Notes: generated by a model not told the origin, from the sequence alone. Counted from the stretch's first letter, positions 47,489 through 59,930 are shown. The stretch is 64,000 bases of DNA from Panopea generosa (GCA_029582155.1 CM055898.1:33407967-33471966), one strand, 5' to 3'. Program-made: numbers and translations.

Positions 47489-47949
47489 AATAATGCTTAT
47501 AAGTAAAAAACAAACATTGGCGTAGATAACAATCATAGTTTCTAAGAAATTAGTAGAATTCAGCCGTAAGTCTTTAAGATATCAATCATTCACGTTTCGG
47601 AGCGGCTCCAAGTATCCCAATAGCGGAAGTAGAGAAGTAGTACCACCACCAGCCCGAGAGGGACACCCTCCCCCTACATTACCTCCAGGTTGTCTCTCCC
47701 CAATAACTGAACTGCACTTACGCCAATTAAAGTATCGATTACCTACAAAATATTTATAAGTTACTCAAAACAACAATCCTTTTTATAAATTGAAGTAAAA
47801 ACAGTATCTTGCATTTTTGTGTGTAATAAATGGATAATAGATAGATGTAGTGTATTTGATGTCGATTGTAAAGCTTATCAGCGCTTATGTTTAATTATTG
47901 CAACATGCGACATCAGTCTTGTGATGTTTTGCTTATTTTTAACAAACCG

Positions 47950-48115
47950 TTAAAAAAGGACCCCATGTCTGATCAAAATTTAACACTGATCAGTTGTCAA
48001 CGACTGTTTTGATCAGATTTAATGTTGAAATGGTCAATTTTCAACATTAAAAAAGGACCCCTGGGGTCATTATTCAACGGGGTCAAAATTTAATATTACA
48101 CCGGCCTTAGTAATG
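47950..48115. repeat. Inverted/direct repeat with AAAAAAGGACCCC motifs
   Basis: 'AAAAAAGGACCCC' at 47,953 and 48,049. Between them 'CTGATCA' and 'TGATCAG' plus 'AATGTTGAAA' and 'TTTTCAACATT' pair as a hairpin. MITE-like, unclassified. Confidence 0.4.
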
Positions 48116-48181
48116 TTACTGCAATTTTCTCCGACGAGTTTTTAATATTTTGTAATAAAGTCATTTTTAATAAACTAAAGG

Positions 48182-48410
48182 GGGTCCTCCGTGGCCGAGT
48201 GGTTTAAGGCGCCGTCTCAAGATCACTGACCTTTTACCGCTAAGGTTCGAGTCCCGCTCGCTCCAAAACCTTTATGTGAGGAATTACGGTGGTTCTACTC
48301 AATCTGAGGTTTTCCTCCACCAGTAAAACTGGATATGCAATATATAACCTGAAGTGTGTTGAAAATGGTGTTAAACCCCATTAAAAAAATAAAATAATAA
48401 AAATAAACTA
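48182..48410 (+). mobile_element. tRNA-derived SINE (family C), full length
   Basis: Class II tRNA-like head GTGGCCGAGTGGTTTAAGGC with box B 'GGTTCGAGTCC', body 'CTTTATGTGAGGAATTACGG', tail 'TTAAACCCCATTAAAAAAAT'. Sense copy of the 11,664 element. Confidence 0.8.
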
Positions 48411-48764
48411 TATATGCAAAACTTTGATTTTAAACCACTGTATTTTGTTTTGCTGTTCCCCACAGCGCCTCCTATTTAATATACCATCAGCAATTGAAAG
48501 TTTAAAGTAGATGTACACACTATACTTTATATATAATACCAATTTAGATAAGCCGGGCATCTTTATCTGACACAATTTTACCACTGTTTACTATCATTCT
48601 GCCGTCATTGTAAAACTACGTTACACCGGACTATAAACAAAATGTTTATTAATTTTTCAACACCAGCGCGAAATAATCTTTGAACCGGTGGCACCGGTAT
48701 CACTGTCTTATATGTGTTGTAGGAAGTGTAGAAGACACATTAAAATTGCTCATTGCTGATAAGG

Positions 48765-48907
48765 ATGAAGTATGATGAGGTGTTGCAGAATGTGGGCGAG
48801 TTTGGACGGTACCAAAAATGGATATATTCCTTGTTGATGTTGCCTTCGATGACTGTTGGTGCCGCCACCATGATGGTCATCGTGGCCGTTTATACGCCAC
48901 ACCACAG
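48765..48907 (+). CDS. First coding exon of an SLC22-type organic cation transporter-like carrier
   Basis: An ATG in the context AAGG-ATG opens 47 codons plus two bases, ending at a GTCAGT donor (48908). The peptide starts MKYDEVLQNVGEFGRYQKW, then a hydrophobic stretch (IYSLLMLPSMTVGAATMMVIV), then AVYTPHH and a split Arg codon. SLC22 carriers (OCT, OCTN, OAT and invertebrate 'organic cation transporter-like' proteins) begin this way: an amphipathic segment with VGEFGR(Y/W)Q, TM1, and a TP.HRC motif that leads into the large extracellular loop. From family knowledge they are plasma-membrane, 12-helix major-facilitator carriers of organic ions. No second exon (expected to start at the Cys after HHR) was recognised up to the window end. 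The gene therefore either has a first intron over 15 kb or is broken. The same exon recurs in decayed form 3 kb downstream. Confidence 0.75.
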
Positions 48908-49144
48908 GTCAGTGTTTTAACTTACATTTCTCTGTGCCCACTGGTCAATGTTTTAGTTACTATGTTTGTGCTTTCTTGTTATACATACTTTTTGACAAAT
49001 TGTGATTAGATTTAGCTGTTTATACGAATGTACATTTTTCATTTAAATAGTAATGAAGATTCTCTATATTAGGTCATGACCTTCTTGGTATTTTCTTCAT
49101 GTTATCTGTAAAGAGTGAATGTACTGTTTAAAAGCAGGCACTAT

Positions 49145-49149
<5 letters not shown>

Positions 49150-49196
<47 letters not shown>
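49150..49196 (+). repeat. (TA)n microsatellite
   Basis: Pure TA run, about 47 bp. Confidence 0.95.
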
Positions 49197-49200
<4 letters not shown>

Positions 49201-49679
49201 AAAAACATATTTCGGAAGGGATGTAAAAACGTCGACCATGTTTGCAAGGAGGGTACTATCGTGTTGACATTAAATAGCTCAGTTTATGCATTAATCAGTT
49301 ATACGTTTGCCCGACAAGAATGTGTAGAAAAATGTATTGTTAGGTATTTTATTCAAATTGAATACAAAATACATAAATGTCAATCAGTTGTATTTCTTGT
49401 ATTTCTTAATTTGTTATTCCATTATCAGTAAGATCTGTAGCTGTAACATTGTACTATGATATAGTACTATTTAGATATAAAGATCATTGTAAAATGTCAA
49501 TTTAAAGACAGTTTCCCATGGAAAAATCCTATAAAACGTCTCATTACATCGTTGAGCCTCTCTTTTCCCACGGCATAACATGATGCTTACGCTTAAAAAA
49601 AGTCCTATGTAATTTGGTTTTGAAATATTTTCAAAATAGTTCATAGTGGTTGTGATTTCTTGTTGCTGATGAGTAAAGC

Positions 49680-49990
49680 AAAAACTTGCATAGCATATAC
49701 TACAATAAGACAGCAATGGTGTTAAAAAGTGACATTTATATGATTTCATCACGTGCATGTATTTATGAGTATTTTGGGACTTAAAAAACTTAAGATGTAA
49801 CTGCACACTCTGAAATAAGACAAGCTGGTCAACCTAACCAGTTATTGTGCAATTTTATGTGTATACATTCCTGCTATGAAAATAAAAATACTTTTAAAAA
49901 ATTCTGTGAGGATTCCTTTTTACCGTGGAAATCCTTGACCTTATTCCATATAGAACGAAGAAAAAAATCAACTATGTGGTGAGACTTAGT
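49680..49990 (+). repeat. Interspersed repeat family R2, copy 1
   Basis: 'GCATAGCATATACTACAATA' ... 'CAACCTAACCAGTTATTGTG', 'ACATTCCTGCTATGAAAA', 'TACCGTGGAAATCCTTGACC' is collinear with 61,185-61,495. Confidence 0.65.
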
Positions 49991-50338
49991 AGTATACAAA
50001 ATAACTTTATTTTAGGCCTTATCATTACAGGTTAATTTGATACGAATGATTTTACTTCAAATCCGCCAAAACCTGCTAAAAACAACGATATTTTGTTCTT
50101 TTTGATGAGATTGAAACGAAATTTCCATTATAAAAATGAAATTATGATTCATTTCAAACGTCACAAAACGCGTTGAAATTATAAGCGGGAAATGTTTTTT
50201 AGTCTCACCTGGGACCGAAGGCCAGGTTAGGAAATCCCACTTCAATATCTCATGTTGGCCTGTTTAATTTAATATCCTTATAATAATACAAGATTTATGA
50301 GCACATATATATAGGCATTCTACTGTAGAATCTGGTAA

Positions 50339-50463
50339 ATAAGCGCATACTTGAATATAAGCGTAAAGCGAAATTAAGCGCATACGGTTTTACCGTCAAC
50401 CTATATGCCATAATAAGCGCATGTTTAACTCTTACCGTCATTTCGATTAAGAAATAAGCGCAT
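50339..50463 (+). repeat. Four iterated TAAGCGCAT motifs
   Basis: Exact copies at 50340, 50375, 50414 and 50455, with a fifth partial (TAAGCGTA) at 50,358. Probably a MITE end or an old repeat. Confidence 0.6.
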
Positions 50464-51506
50464 ATCCCAATATGGATATACAAACAAATTGGCGGCTATA
50501 AATTTTCTAACGGTCGGGATCAATACCGTGATAATTGGTTACTTGTAAGGTGACACGCGTTTTTATCTGTTGACATCTATTGAATTGCATCGTTTTCCAA
50601 TAATCATGTTGTTTGAATAGTTTTTCGCGACTATAAACACAAACAAGATGCTAGTATATTGCTCGAGTTGTTATACATTAAATATGGATAAAACTCCTTT
50701 GAGAGAAAATCGTAATCCCGAGAGAAAAAATTGGAGATTATTGAGTATTATAAGATCTGTAGAAACCAATATCAAACTTGTAATCTATTTAATTTGACCA
50801 CTAAAACTTTTATGAGAACGGTGATATCGAAGAGTAAAATTCTTGAGTCACTGATATTAGAAATAAAATGATTTTGCCTATTTCATAATTTTTAAATATC
50901 CTGATTTACTTCTTTTAAGATTAATGTTAAATTACCTTGCTTTTCTATATAAGATTTCCATTCTTTCATTCAAAACATTGATATATATATATATATATAT
51001 ATATAACAAAGTTTTTTTGTTATTATGTCGTGAGTGTTATACATACTTCAGTTCAATGAATTTCGATAACTTATGTCTGCTAGTTGTTTTTATATAACTA
51101 TCTTTGTACAATGAATATTCCTATAAACTATAATCACTCGTCTCCATTCTGATACATATTTGACATTTTCCATGTTCTGCTGGTACTCTGTTATGTTTCA
51201 GTCATGTCCTTGTTTCAAAGTTAAATCTGTAGAAAATACTGTTGTTCTTATAATTAATTTCTACAATGTTTTTATCATCATTTGGTCCAAATATGTTTAA
51301 AACTAATAAAAACACTTTTAAAATTATAAGCAACATGCTTTGGTCGAGCTTCCAATGCATCTTGAACGTATCTCAACGCTAAAGCATTTAAGAAACATGT
51401 TGATAAAACCAAAGTTTTGAAACAAACTAACATTATAAATAGCTAAACTTTCTAATACTGATCAATAGACGGAGTCCAACTATTTTTGTTCGTATATTTT
51501 CTCATC

Positions 51507-51674
51507 GTTAAGGTCGTATGTTCGAGTCCCTCTCGCCTAAAAAACTTTATGTGAGAAAGTTGCCAGTTACTTGCGGAAGGACGGTGGTTATTCTCTTTCT
51601 GCACTAATAGAACTAGAATTGTAATATATTACCTGGAATATATTGAAAATGGAGTTAAACCCCATTCTAAATTA
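51507..51674 (+). mobile_element. SINE family C fragment
   Basis: 'GTTCGAGTCCCTCTCGCC', 'ACTTTATGTGAGAAAGTTGC' and 'GAGTTAAACCCCATTCTAAA'. Lacks the first half of the tRNA head. Absent from the paralogous position in unit B, so it inserted after the duplication. Confidence 0.65.
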
Positions 51675-51816
51675 AATATCTTCAAGTATCATGTTGTTGT
51701 TGTACTTGGTATATCTAATTTGATTAGGATGCAAAACCGTAACCAATATGTCACGATAGCCAGTCAATAATCTTAAATATTAATTTAAAAATCAATAATT
51801 TAGAATTTATAAAATA

Positions 51817-51902
51817 AAATATTCCTTGTTAATGTTACCTGCGATGACCACGGTTGCCATTGCTACCGTAGTAACCGTCGTGGTTCATTCTCCACAACAC
51901 AG
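51817..51902 (+). pseudogene. Decayed tandem copy of the SLC22-type first exon
   Basis: 28 codons plus two bases read KYSLLMLPAMTTVAIATVV... and end SPQH plus a split Arg codon, followed by the same GTCAGTGTTTTAA donor context as the copy at 48765-48907. The first 18 or so residues of the intact copy, including the ATG and the GEFGR motif, are missing and replaced by AT-rich sequence with stops. The reading frame and donor are intact in what remains. It could be a pseudoexon, or an internal alternative exon if an acceptor were used; none is obvious directly upstream. Confidence 0.65.
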
Positions 51903-53586
51903 GTCAGTGTTTTAATTGATAGTTAGTGCTAACAATGCTCAATGTATGACATATATTGAATATTATGTAGTGTTTATATATATTTATAAAATGGATACAA
52001 AGAATCTCGTTATCAAAAATTATTATAACACGAATGGTTAAGTATTGCAATTCCGTCAAAAACGTGACAAAACAACAACAAACAAACAACGATATATTAT
52101 TCGGAGAGGCGAAACTGAAAAGGAATCCCCATTCTTAAGGTATATAACACTAAATTATGTATTTGCCTCGTCATTGGGACTCCTTCTAAGATAAAACAAA
52201 TTCAACATTAATTTTTAAGAAACAAATATGACGGATCAAAATGATATCACACGACGTCACAAAATACGATGCTATTTTAAGCGGAAAATCAATCAATTTC
52301 AGCCTAACCTGGGCGCAAAAGCCAAGTCAGGAAACTCATTTTCTATATATAAGTTTAGTATGTTTAAACTAATATCATAATGACAATAAAGGATCAATGA
52401 GTATATGATTATATGTATGGTTTATTAAGAAAAAAATATGAATTTTACAAATTTTGAAATTGAGAAAAATCCTGATTTATTTCCTTAAAGTAAAATATTT
52501 AGTAATCTAGCATTAGTATATAATGTTTCACTCCTTTCTCTTGAAACAGTACAACATATAAATGCATATATCAATGTTTTTACTTTTTTACTATGTCGTG
52601 TTTCTGATATCTTTACTGATGATATTTTTAACATAGCTAAATATATGTGATATTCATACAATTAACATTCTAAAATGAAGCGAAATTCGTCCTCACTATG
52701 TTACATTTTAGTGTTTTCTGTCCTACTGTAATTCTATATATTTTAACCAAGTCTCTACTTTGGATTTTAATCCGTGGGAATATATTGTTACTATAGTAAA
52801 TAATGTCTAAACTGATTATTTTATCAGTTTTTGGTCCAGATAACAATTCAACTAAATATTATGTTCAGGTAGAGCAATTTAGCTAAAAGTAATCAACTTT
52901 TTGAAATAGTACTGATCAAACTAGCGGAACCCAGCTGTTTTTATTCGGATATTTTTTTATGTCTACAAGCATCACATTTTGATAAAAGTATTTGGCATAT
53001 GTAGTTTATTACAATTCAAAACCGTAAACCAATATTCATAACAGCCAATGATATTTTTGGACATTCCAATATCAGCAATCACTTTTCCGGTACATCGTTT
53101 TATGTACACCGCAACTATACTTTTTTCAATAAATACCCATTGACTTACTCTTTTAAAAACAACATTTTAAACATTAACTTAATTTAATGTCATGTTCATT
53201 TTAAGTATTGACTAGACTTTTGTTTACTGAGAAACTAGATTATTTCTATGTAGCAAGGTCAATTCATTGCCATCCTTAACACGTGACTTTAAACACTACA
53301 CAAGGTTATATCATTTATTCATATCACGTAGACCGCCATTATGCACTGATCTAACACGAACAACACAATACAATTTCGCAATATAACTTCAAGGTATGCA
53401 TTGTCATGCTATTATACTGTATTTGCTACATTGTGAAACATGCTACAAATACTATAAACTTGTCAACGTTTGTCGGCATGTATTTTATATACATATAAAC
53501 CCGTATGCACACTTGAGTTCACGTACACTTACTGTGTGCTTTTTAGTTTTGATTATATCTTAAATTGACATCCAAAAGTTGCAAGA

Positions 53587-54060
53587 GAACAGAGAAAATG
53601 TTTATGTTGCGACTTAAATGACATTGAAGACGAATACCATTTCATACTTATTTGTCTATTTTATAATGATCTGAGAAAATTATATATACCTAAATATTAT
53701 GTTTAGATTTATTAATCTTCTTAATATTGACAAAAAATCAATTTTAAACAAACTTGCAACTTATTGTATTAAGGGTTTCAAACTCAGAGATACTCGTTTA
53801 ACAGTTTAATGTAGAAAACATGGTATTGCAATATTGTAATTTAAATTTATATTGAGTTTATGATTTAAGTAATTATTCTATGATTGTTTCTAAATACCAA
53901 GATAACACTCTCATAAAAAATATCAACATAATGAAACGATATTCATATACCACCTTATTTCAACGTATGATCGGCATATATGTATGACGATGAGCTGTAA
54001 TGCTTAAGTTATGCTTAAACTATATGTTCTGTTCTGTCCTGATCTATTCTGTATTAAATG
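53587..54060 (+). pseudogene. 3' end of a LINE with CCHC-like motif and TTCTG tail
   Basis: 53587-53706 reads 39 residues then TAG: EQRKCLCCDLNDIEDEYHFI then LICLFYNDLRKLYIPKYYV. C..C...H....C spacing and 'EDEYHFIL.C..Y' are typical of the C-terminal end of invertebrate LINE polyproteins. A further piece, 'KGFKLRDTRLTV' and stop, lies at 53,770-53,810. The element ends in 'TTCTGTTCTGTCCTG' at 54,027. Confidence 0.7.
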
Positions 54061-55757
54061 CAGAATTAGGGAAATGTATGAAATAAATTTACATATATCA
54101 TTATTATAATTGATAATTGATATTGTCTTCTACTTAAAATTCAAACGAAGAGTCATCTAAGACACAAGGTATTAGCCACCAGATTAAACACATACAGGAT
54201 AATGTCCTTACTTATGCTTTTAAATTAAAACTATTCAAATTAAAACATTATATTGACATACGAAACAAGGTAACTGATAGCGTAACGCTTTTTATATCTG
54301 TCACGGTTGCTTTTATAAAGAAAAAAAAGAATATTAGTTTATAACTTTCTTAATAGCCAATCGATTTTGACTTAACAAAATAAATACTTCTCGCGGCATC
54401 GGTAACCATTTAGATTTATTCAGTACTTTTCACTTCGATCAATTGAACCGCTGGATTGTATATAGTCTGAAGAACGGAGCCAGCTCTCACAATTGGGTCC
54501 GTTAAATTTTAATGTTGGGGAAGCCACGTTTGAGCACCTTAATTGGTCAGTTGCTTCAGGGAAAGTTTAAATGACGTCACATTTCAGAAAGCGTTCAATT
54601 GCTATGAACTATGGGACGGACATAGAATTGCCTGCTTTTTCAAAGGGGGTTAATAGACCTGATTCGGGAAATTTCATGTTCTAAGATAGACTAGTATTGT
54701 ATGTTAATGCTACCGCGACAAGTCGTCTCAATTGAAACGGTTTTTTGAAGTGTTTCCAGATCAGTTCGATGCGGCAAAAAGCATTCTTTTTCTAGTGATA
54801 TTTTCTTCTTTTTTAAAATCCGTTGGTATGGGTAATAAGCAAATTATTCAGAACAATCTATATAACGTTACATCTACTTTTTTGTTATTAAATTGACCTT
54901 GTGCGGGCTTACAATCAGACAAGTCGTTAATCCAATTAGCGATTGAAACCGCACAGTAACCGCTGCATTCTATTTACTTGATTAACAATGCTCCGTAGCC
55001 GAGGCTTTCTCACGTAGAGTCAGTTAGCTGTGTTTGATACTTAAAATTATGTATGTTTACAACCATAACCAATGATACATTTTCATTTTCAGTGTGTTTT
55101 TTTTTCTCAAACTCTATAGTCTAGGGTAATAAATTGATTTTTACTAATGAATATAGCACAAGTATTCCCGAACTAGATATACTAGATAAAGACATGTGGT
55201 CTTTTGTTGGGTCTTTGAATGACACCTTTGTGTGGGGTTTCTTCAAGGGCCCACATTTTCTATATATAACGGATATATATATATATAGCCCTTATAAGCT
55301 AGTATCGTACATGAATGCTGATGCCCCACAGGATATACATATTTCCTTCTATATATAGACCACATAAATGCTTATATGGCTCCTGTTACAAATTTCAACA
55401 GTTAGATAGAGATAAATGACTCAGATTGTGCTCAAGTTTTAACATTTTTATGTTGCAAATGAACCCATAACTTCATAGCTTGTATGTTCCACATAAACAA
55501 AATGTATTTGCATTACAGTTTGCGCAAACACTAATGTAAATCAATCATACCCAGGTAACCCTGTATATAATTGTGTTTTGTTTTTTTTCATGATTGAAAA
55601 CATTTTTAACAGCATTTTTGTGGAAAGTTGAGTTAAATGGAAGGTTTTACATTATTTGGCATTTTATAGTAAATGTAGATGTTAATAGCTATGTAAATAG
55701 TTATATATTTTTAATGTAGTCTCTTATAATTTAAACTGAATCACATTGTATTTTAAG

Positions 55758-57063
55758 GTCACCTGAGACTTTGTCTCAAGAAACCTTTTGTGATCGCCTT
55801 TATCTGTCGACTTCTCAAAAACATAAGTTCAATCGTTATAAAATGTTGTATGCAGCTTTGGTACCAAAAAGTGAATCAAAAATTGAATTGCATGGTCCTC
55901 ACTCCACAGGGGCCTTGGGGGCGGTGCCAAAACTGTTAAACTAAGGTAAACTTTGAAAATCTTCTTACTATAGGAAGCACTGGGAAACAAATGGTGAGCA
56001 TGATTATAAGAATTGCATGTCCCTGGGTCTCATGGTTTGGCCCTGGGGGTTGGGTTTAAATTATATTAGAGCATCTAAACAATTCACATTTTCGAATCCT
56101 TCTCAAAAACTCAGTCGTAATGAATTGTATACAGCTTTTATACCTAGTTAAGACTTGTGCGAATGCTTTTTGGTGTGATTTGTTGTTGCTGACATGACGG
56201 TTAATACCTATTTGAAGTTCATGGTCCCCATCCCATGAGGTCTTGGGGGGCAGGGCAAAAACAGTCGAATTCAAGGTAAATTTTAAAAATCTTCTTATTA
56301 TAGGAAGCACTCAGAAGAAAATTGTGAGCATGATTATTGATGACTAGGGGTCCTTTATCAGAATTATTAATTTTATGCTTCTACATCTCGCGGTTTGGGA
56401 CTGGGATAAGGCCCACTTTTCTAAATCTATATAAGAGAAATTGACAAAAAACGTTATTTCTTATGACTGAATAGACTTCTGCGAATTTTTTTTTATGTAA
56501 TACCTGTGTGAACATCATGGTCCCCTACCTTTCACCCCCCCCCCCCCCTCCCCCCCACCCACGCATATGATTATTGACATTCTTTATGAAAATTGTGACT
56601 TTCATGTCCCCAAGTTGAGAGTGGGGCTACTTTATTAAATTTATATAAGAGAAACAGACAAAAAAACATGATTTCTGATGACTGAATAGTTTTTGAATGT
56701 TTTTTGGTGTAATTTTTGAGTGTCCCACTCCCTCTGTAACCTTGGTCCAAAACAGTCAAATTTAAATCAAGCTTTAAAAATCTCTTTTTATTATAGGAAG
56801 CACTAGAAAACACATTGCAAGCATAGTTAATGAGGCATAGGAGTCCGTCATAAAAATTGTGAATTTCATGTATCGGGTGTCATGGTTTGACCCTTGCGGT
56901 AGGTACTACTTGACTAAATCTGTATAAGAATACATGATGTAATTTGTTGATGCAGATCGTGAGATGTTCAAAATCATTGTTTGGATTTTTGCCGCTTTCC
57001 GAAAGACAAAATATGGAAAATAAGTTCATATAGCTTTATGTCATCAAGGATAATCAGGTGACC
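55758..57063. mobile_element. 1.3-kb repeat with GGTCACCTGA inverted ends and internal tandem units
   Basis: GGTCACCTGA at 55758-55767 is inverted at 57054-57063. Inside, 'CTTCTTA(C/T)TATAGGAAGCACT' recurs at 55,960, 56,290 and (variant) 56,783, together with 'GAGCATGATTAT'. Just outside the right end stands 'CCAATGGGCCTCTTGTT', as in the other GGCCTCTTG-ended repeats. Confidence 0.6.
56537..56562 (+). repeat. Poly-C tract
   Basis: Run of C interrupted by single T and A. Confidence 0.9.
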
Positions 57064-57239
57064 ATTAAGGCCAATGGGCCTCTTGTTATGAAAAGTTGAT
57101 GTCTTGCTATATGTATGTACAATGATAATATCATAATAAAATAATAAAACTACATTTTTGCAGATTAAGCTACAAATAATGCAGCTTGTTGGTAGCAATA
57201 TGTCACAAAAGGAATAGTGTACATGGCTGCAATATTAAA

Positions 57240-58600
57240 ATCAAAGGTCTGAAAGGCCTGAGGTAAGGCTCGCTGCTTGTGTTAATTCGAAAATGTAGGT
57301 TCTGAAATTGGAAAACTTAGTTAGATTTCTGAAATGTTAAGTAAGAAGGCAATTCATTGGGATTTAGAAAAGAATGTGGTGTGTTTGATATTTATTTTGT
57401 GTATCTATATAAATAATCTCCTCCATACAAAACAGAGTCCATATCAATACTTTCCAACAGTAGCTATCAAACGGTTTTAATAACACATTTGCAAAAAATG
57501 CTAAACAACATGATACACACTGTCTTCCTTGTGAAAATTGACTGAATATTCGATGACCCTGGTGAAAATTGCCATTTACAGGGAATTTTGTAAACTAGTA
57601 ACGTGGTGGTCCAGGATTCCTTTCCACATCGCCACATAAAATCAACATAAAAGTTATCAACATGAACAACCTATATGAAAGCTTGACAAACAAATCTTCA
57701 TATTCTGACGTTTGACTTTTTGATAGATTATTGATCGAAACATGCTTCCATAAAAACTACCAATTTTACATCTCCACTGCTTAATATCTATCCCCATTAT
57801 TTCATAAAAAAAGAAGAATGTACCGCTTTAAAGTGCCTTTTAATAATGTGCAAACAATCACTAATAATGAATAAATTATTGCTTATTTAAAAAACAGTTA
57901 ATTTCTTGAAAAAAACACAAATATACAATTCAAATGAGTCATCTGAACTCTTAACTTGTCCAACTCCTCAAGCAAGAATTTCAACGTTTCAGTTCCAGAT
58001 ATACATCATGTTTTAACTTCGAACTCCAGATTTTGTTTTTCCATGAATCATCTTCAGTCTGGCAACCATATATTTTGTGCTATAACTCCAGTCAATTTTA
58101 ATATCTCCAGTTCGTCGTAAATTTTGCATTCGTAAATCTATACGTGTACGTGGTGATATAATGTTTCCATTCTATATATTTAATATAACTCAACTGAGGT
58201 CGAATAAAAGGCGATTTTGCTGCTATAAATTTGGACGTCAAAAATTGATGATCTAAAATTAAATTAAAATCCGTGTTGAAAATTTTATGTAACAAGACAA
58301 CTGGTTAGTTATCATGTCAAAATTTTTAAATCTGGTTACTGGGTTTTGTCGAACGCCCCATAATTTGTTACTATATAGATACTAGTAAACATATAACCCA
58401 TAGAGTGCTTTCAAATATATATGCATATATATGCCTCGTTACTCAACTTATATGCTATTTCCTTCTGAGACCGACTTTTGGATGTTTGGTACATACGACA
58501 ACGTAAGCAGAAATATAGCGATTATGTGATGCATCAATTGTGGGGTCCTGTATAGAACCCGCTTTCCCATAGACATAGTAGGAACATAGACGTATGTGCG
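57240..58600. other. Gene-poor stretch
   Basis: AT-rich; nothing recognised before the G-rich run at 58,619. Confidence 0.3.
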
Positions 58601-58652
58601 GGGGTGGGCATGTGTGTGTGGGGGGGGGGGGGGGAGGGTGCCATCATGCATT

Positions 58653-59055
58653 TGGTGCTTGTCTTGTGTAATTTAGGTACCTATCGTGTGGTCTCCATGC
58701 CGTTGGTGCTTTTCTTATGTAATTTAGGTACCAAACGTGTGGTACTTTAGTTCTTTAATTGTGTAATTTAGGTACCAATCGTGTGCATATCATAAAGTTG
58801 GTGCTTGTCTTGTGTAATACAGGTACCAAGCGTGTGCATATTATGCCGTTGGTGCCTGTCTTGGGTATTTTAGGTATCAAATGTGTGGTTGTCTTATGCG
58901 GTTGTTGACTGTCTTGTGTATTTTAAGTACCATACACGTACATATCATGCAGGTAAGGCTTGTCGTGTGCAATTTAGGCATCAAACGTGTGCTTATCATG
59001 CAGTTAGTACTTGCCTTTTGTTATTTAGGCATCAAACGTGTGCTTATCACAGTAA
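58653..59055 (+). repeat. 58-bp minisatellite, about seven degenerate units
   Basis: 'TTGGTGCTTGTCTTGTGTAA' followed by 'TTTAGGTACCAAACGTGTG' recurs at about 58,660, 58,700, 58,758, 58,798, 58,850, 58,905, 58,960 and 59,008. Confidence 0.8.
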
Positions 59056-59081
59056 ATAGGTTACCAACATTTTCCAGAAAC

Positions 59082-59225
59082 GTCTGATTCGTGGAGTGCT
59101 TGGTCCATAGAGCATCGTACCGATTGGGGAGACGCGGGTTCGATACCCCGCCACGGTTATGTGTAATGTCTTTGAATCAGACCTTTTATCCGCATATGTT
59201 TAAATAATATTTTTCTCGGTGTAAT
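59082..59225 (+). mobile_element. SINE family D, copy
   Basis: Head 'GTGGAGTGCTTGGTCCATAG' and 'GGGTTCGATACCCCGCCACG', then 'TATGTGTAATGTCTTTGA' and 'CCGCATATGTTTAAATA'. Confidence 0.6.
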
Positions 59226-59364
59226 GAAATTACCAACGTGTGTTTTTTCACGGTGTTGATTAAGTCATAGACACTGGTACTGGTGTGTTTGTGTAGTAAG
59301 GTTTTGAACACAAAGGTGTATAGGGAGAGAACGTTAAAGGAGAAAGTGAAAATGAGGATAAAGT

Positions 59365-59510
59365 GACTTCAAACCCAGGAGTCGCAGGTTCGATCCCCCG
59401 CTCCTACATCTAAAAATACTTATCAGTCTTTCGGATGAGACTTTAACAAAAATGGAGATCCCATGTATCGGTGCTTTCACCGGGCATGTAAAAGACTCGG
59501 GGACACTACA
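59365..59510 (+). mobile_element. SINE fragment (family E)
   Basis: Box B 'GCAGGTTCGATCCCCC', then 'TCTTTCGGATGAGACTTTAA' and 'GGTGCTTTCACCGGGCATG'. 5' half of the tRNA head missing or diverged. Confidence 0.5.
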
Positions 59511-59785
59511 AAAAGGTATTTTAATGTTTTAATGACAATGTTGTTATAATATGTCACTGCATTTTCTCAAAAATAACCTGTATGTAGATCTAAAGCTTGC
59601 TTTTTTTCCCACCAAACCTGCCACGGAGTGGATCAGTATAAGGAAAATGGTAATACAAAATAACATAAGACTATTTATCACCATAATGATTAGCATCAGA
59701 GAGATCAATTTCCACAAGAACATTTTATATATACGCATTGCGTTCGTGCGTGCGTGCGTGTCTCAGGAAATGTGGAACATGAGCT

Positions 59786-59809
59786 ATAGGGTTAGGGTGA
59801 ATAGGGTTA

Positions 59810-59907
<98 letters not shown>

Positions 59908-59930
59908 CAGGCAGGCAGAGAGGAAAGAAT
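59786..59930 (+). repeat. Telomere-like repeats followed by (GA)n
   Basis: 'ATAGGGTTAGGGTGA' occurs twice in tandem (59,786-59,813), then an uninterrupted GA run to about 59,907 and (GGCA)n. Confidence 0.85.

Larger units (their letters stand above)
48800..53060 (+). repeat. Diverged tandem segmental duplication around the SLC22 exon
   Basis: Unit A (about 48,800-51,775) and unit B (about 51,780-53,060) share, in order, the exon, a 'CTGGG..GAAGGCCAGGTTAGGAAA'-type block (50,210 vs 52,310), 'ATCCTGATTTA' (50,898 vs 52,470), 'TTATGTCGTG' (51,025 vs 52,592), 'TTTGGTCCA' (51,280 vs 52,832), 'ACTGATCAA' (51,458 vs 52,912) and 'AAAACCGTAA.CCAATAT' (51,732 vs 53,018). A is longer because it holds a SINE fragment, an AT microsatellite and other inserts. 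Confidence 0.65.

Noticed and set aside
48182..48255. Working tRNA gene of the Leu/Ser type
   Set aside because: Followed by a SINE body and A-rich tail shared with other copies; the acceptor stem does not close.
49471..49806. 111-codon frame on the - strand
   Set aside because: Partly within repeat R2, low-complexity AT-rich coding, no domain seen.
55134..55358. 74-codon frame as an SLC22 downstream exon
   Set aside because: Lacks splice sites and carrier motifs.
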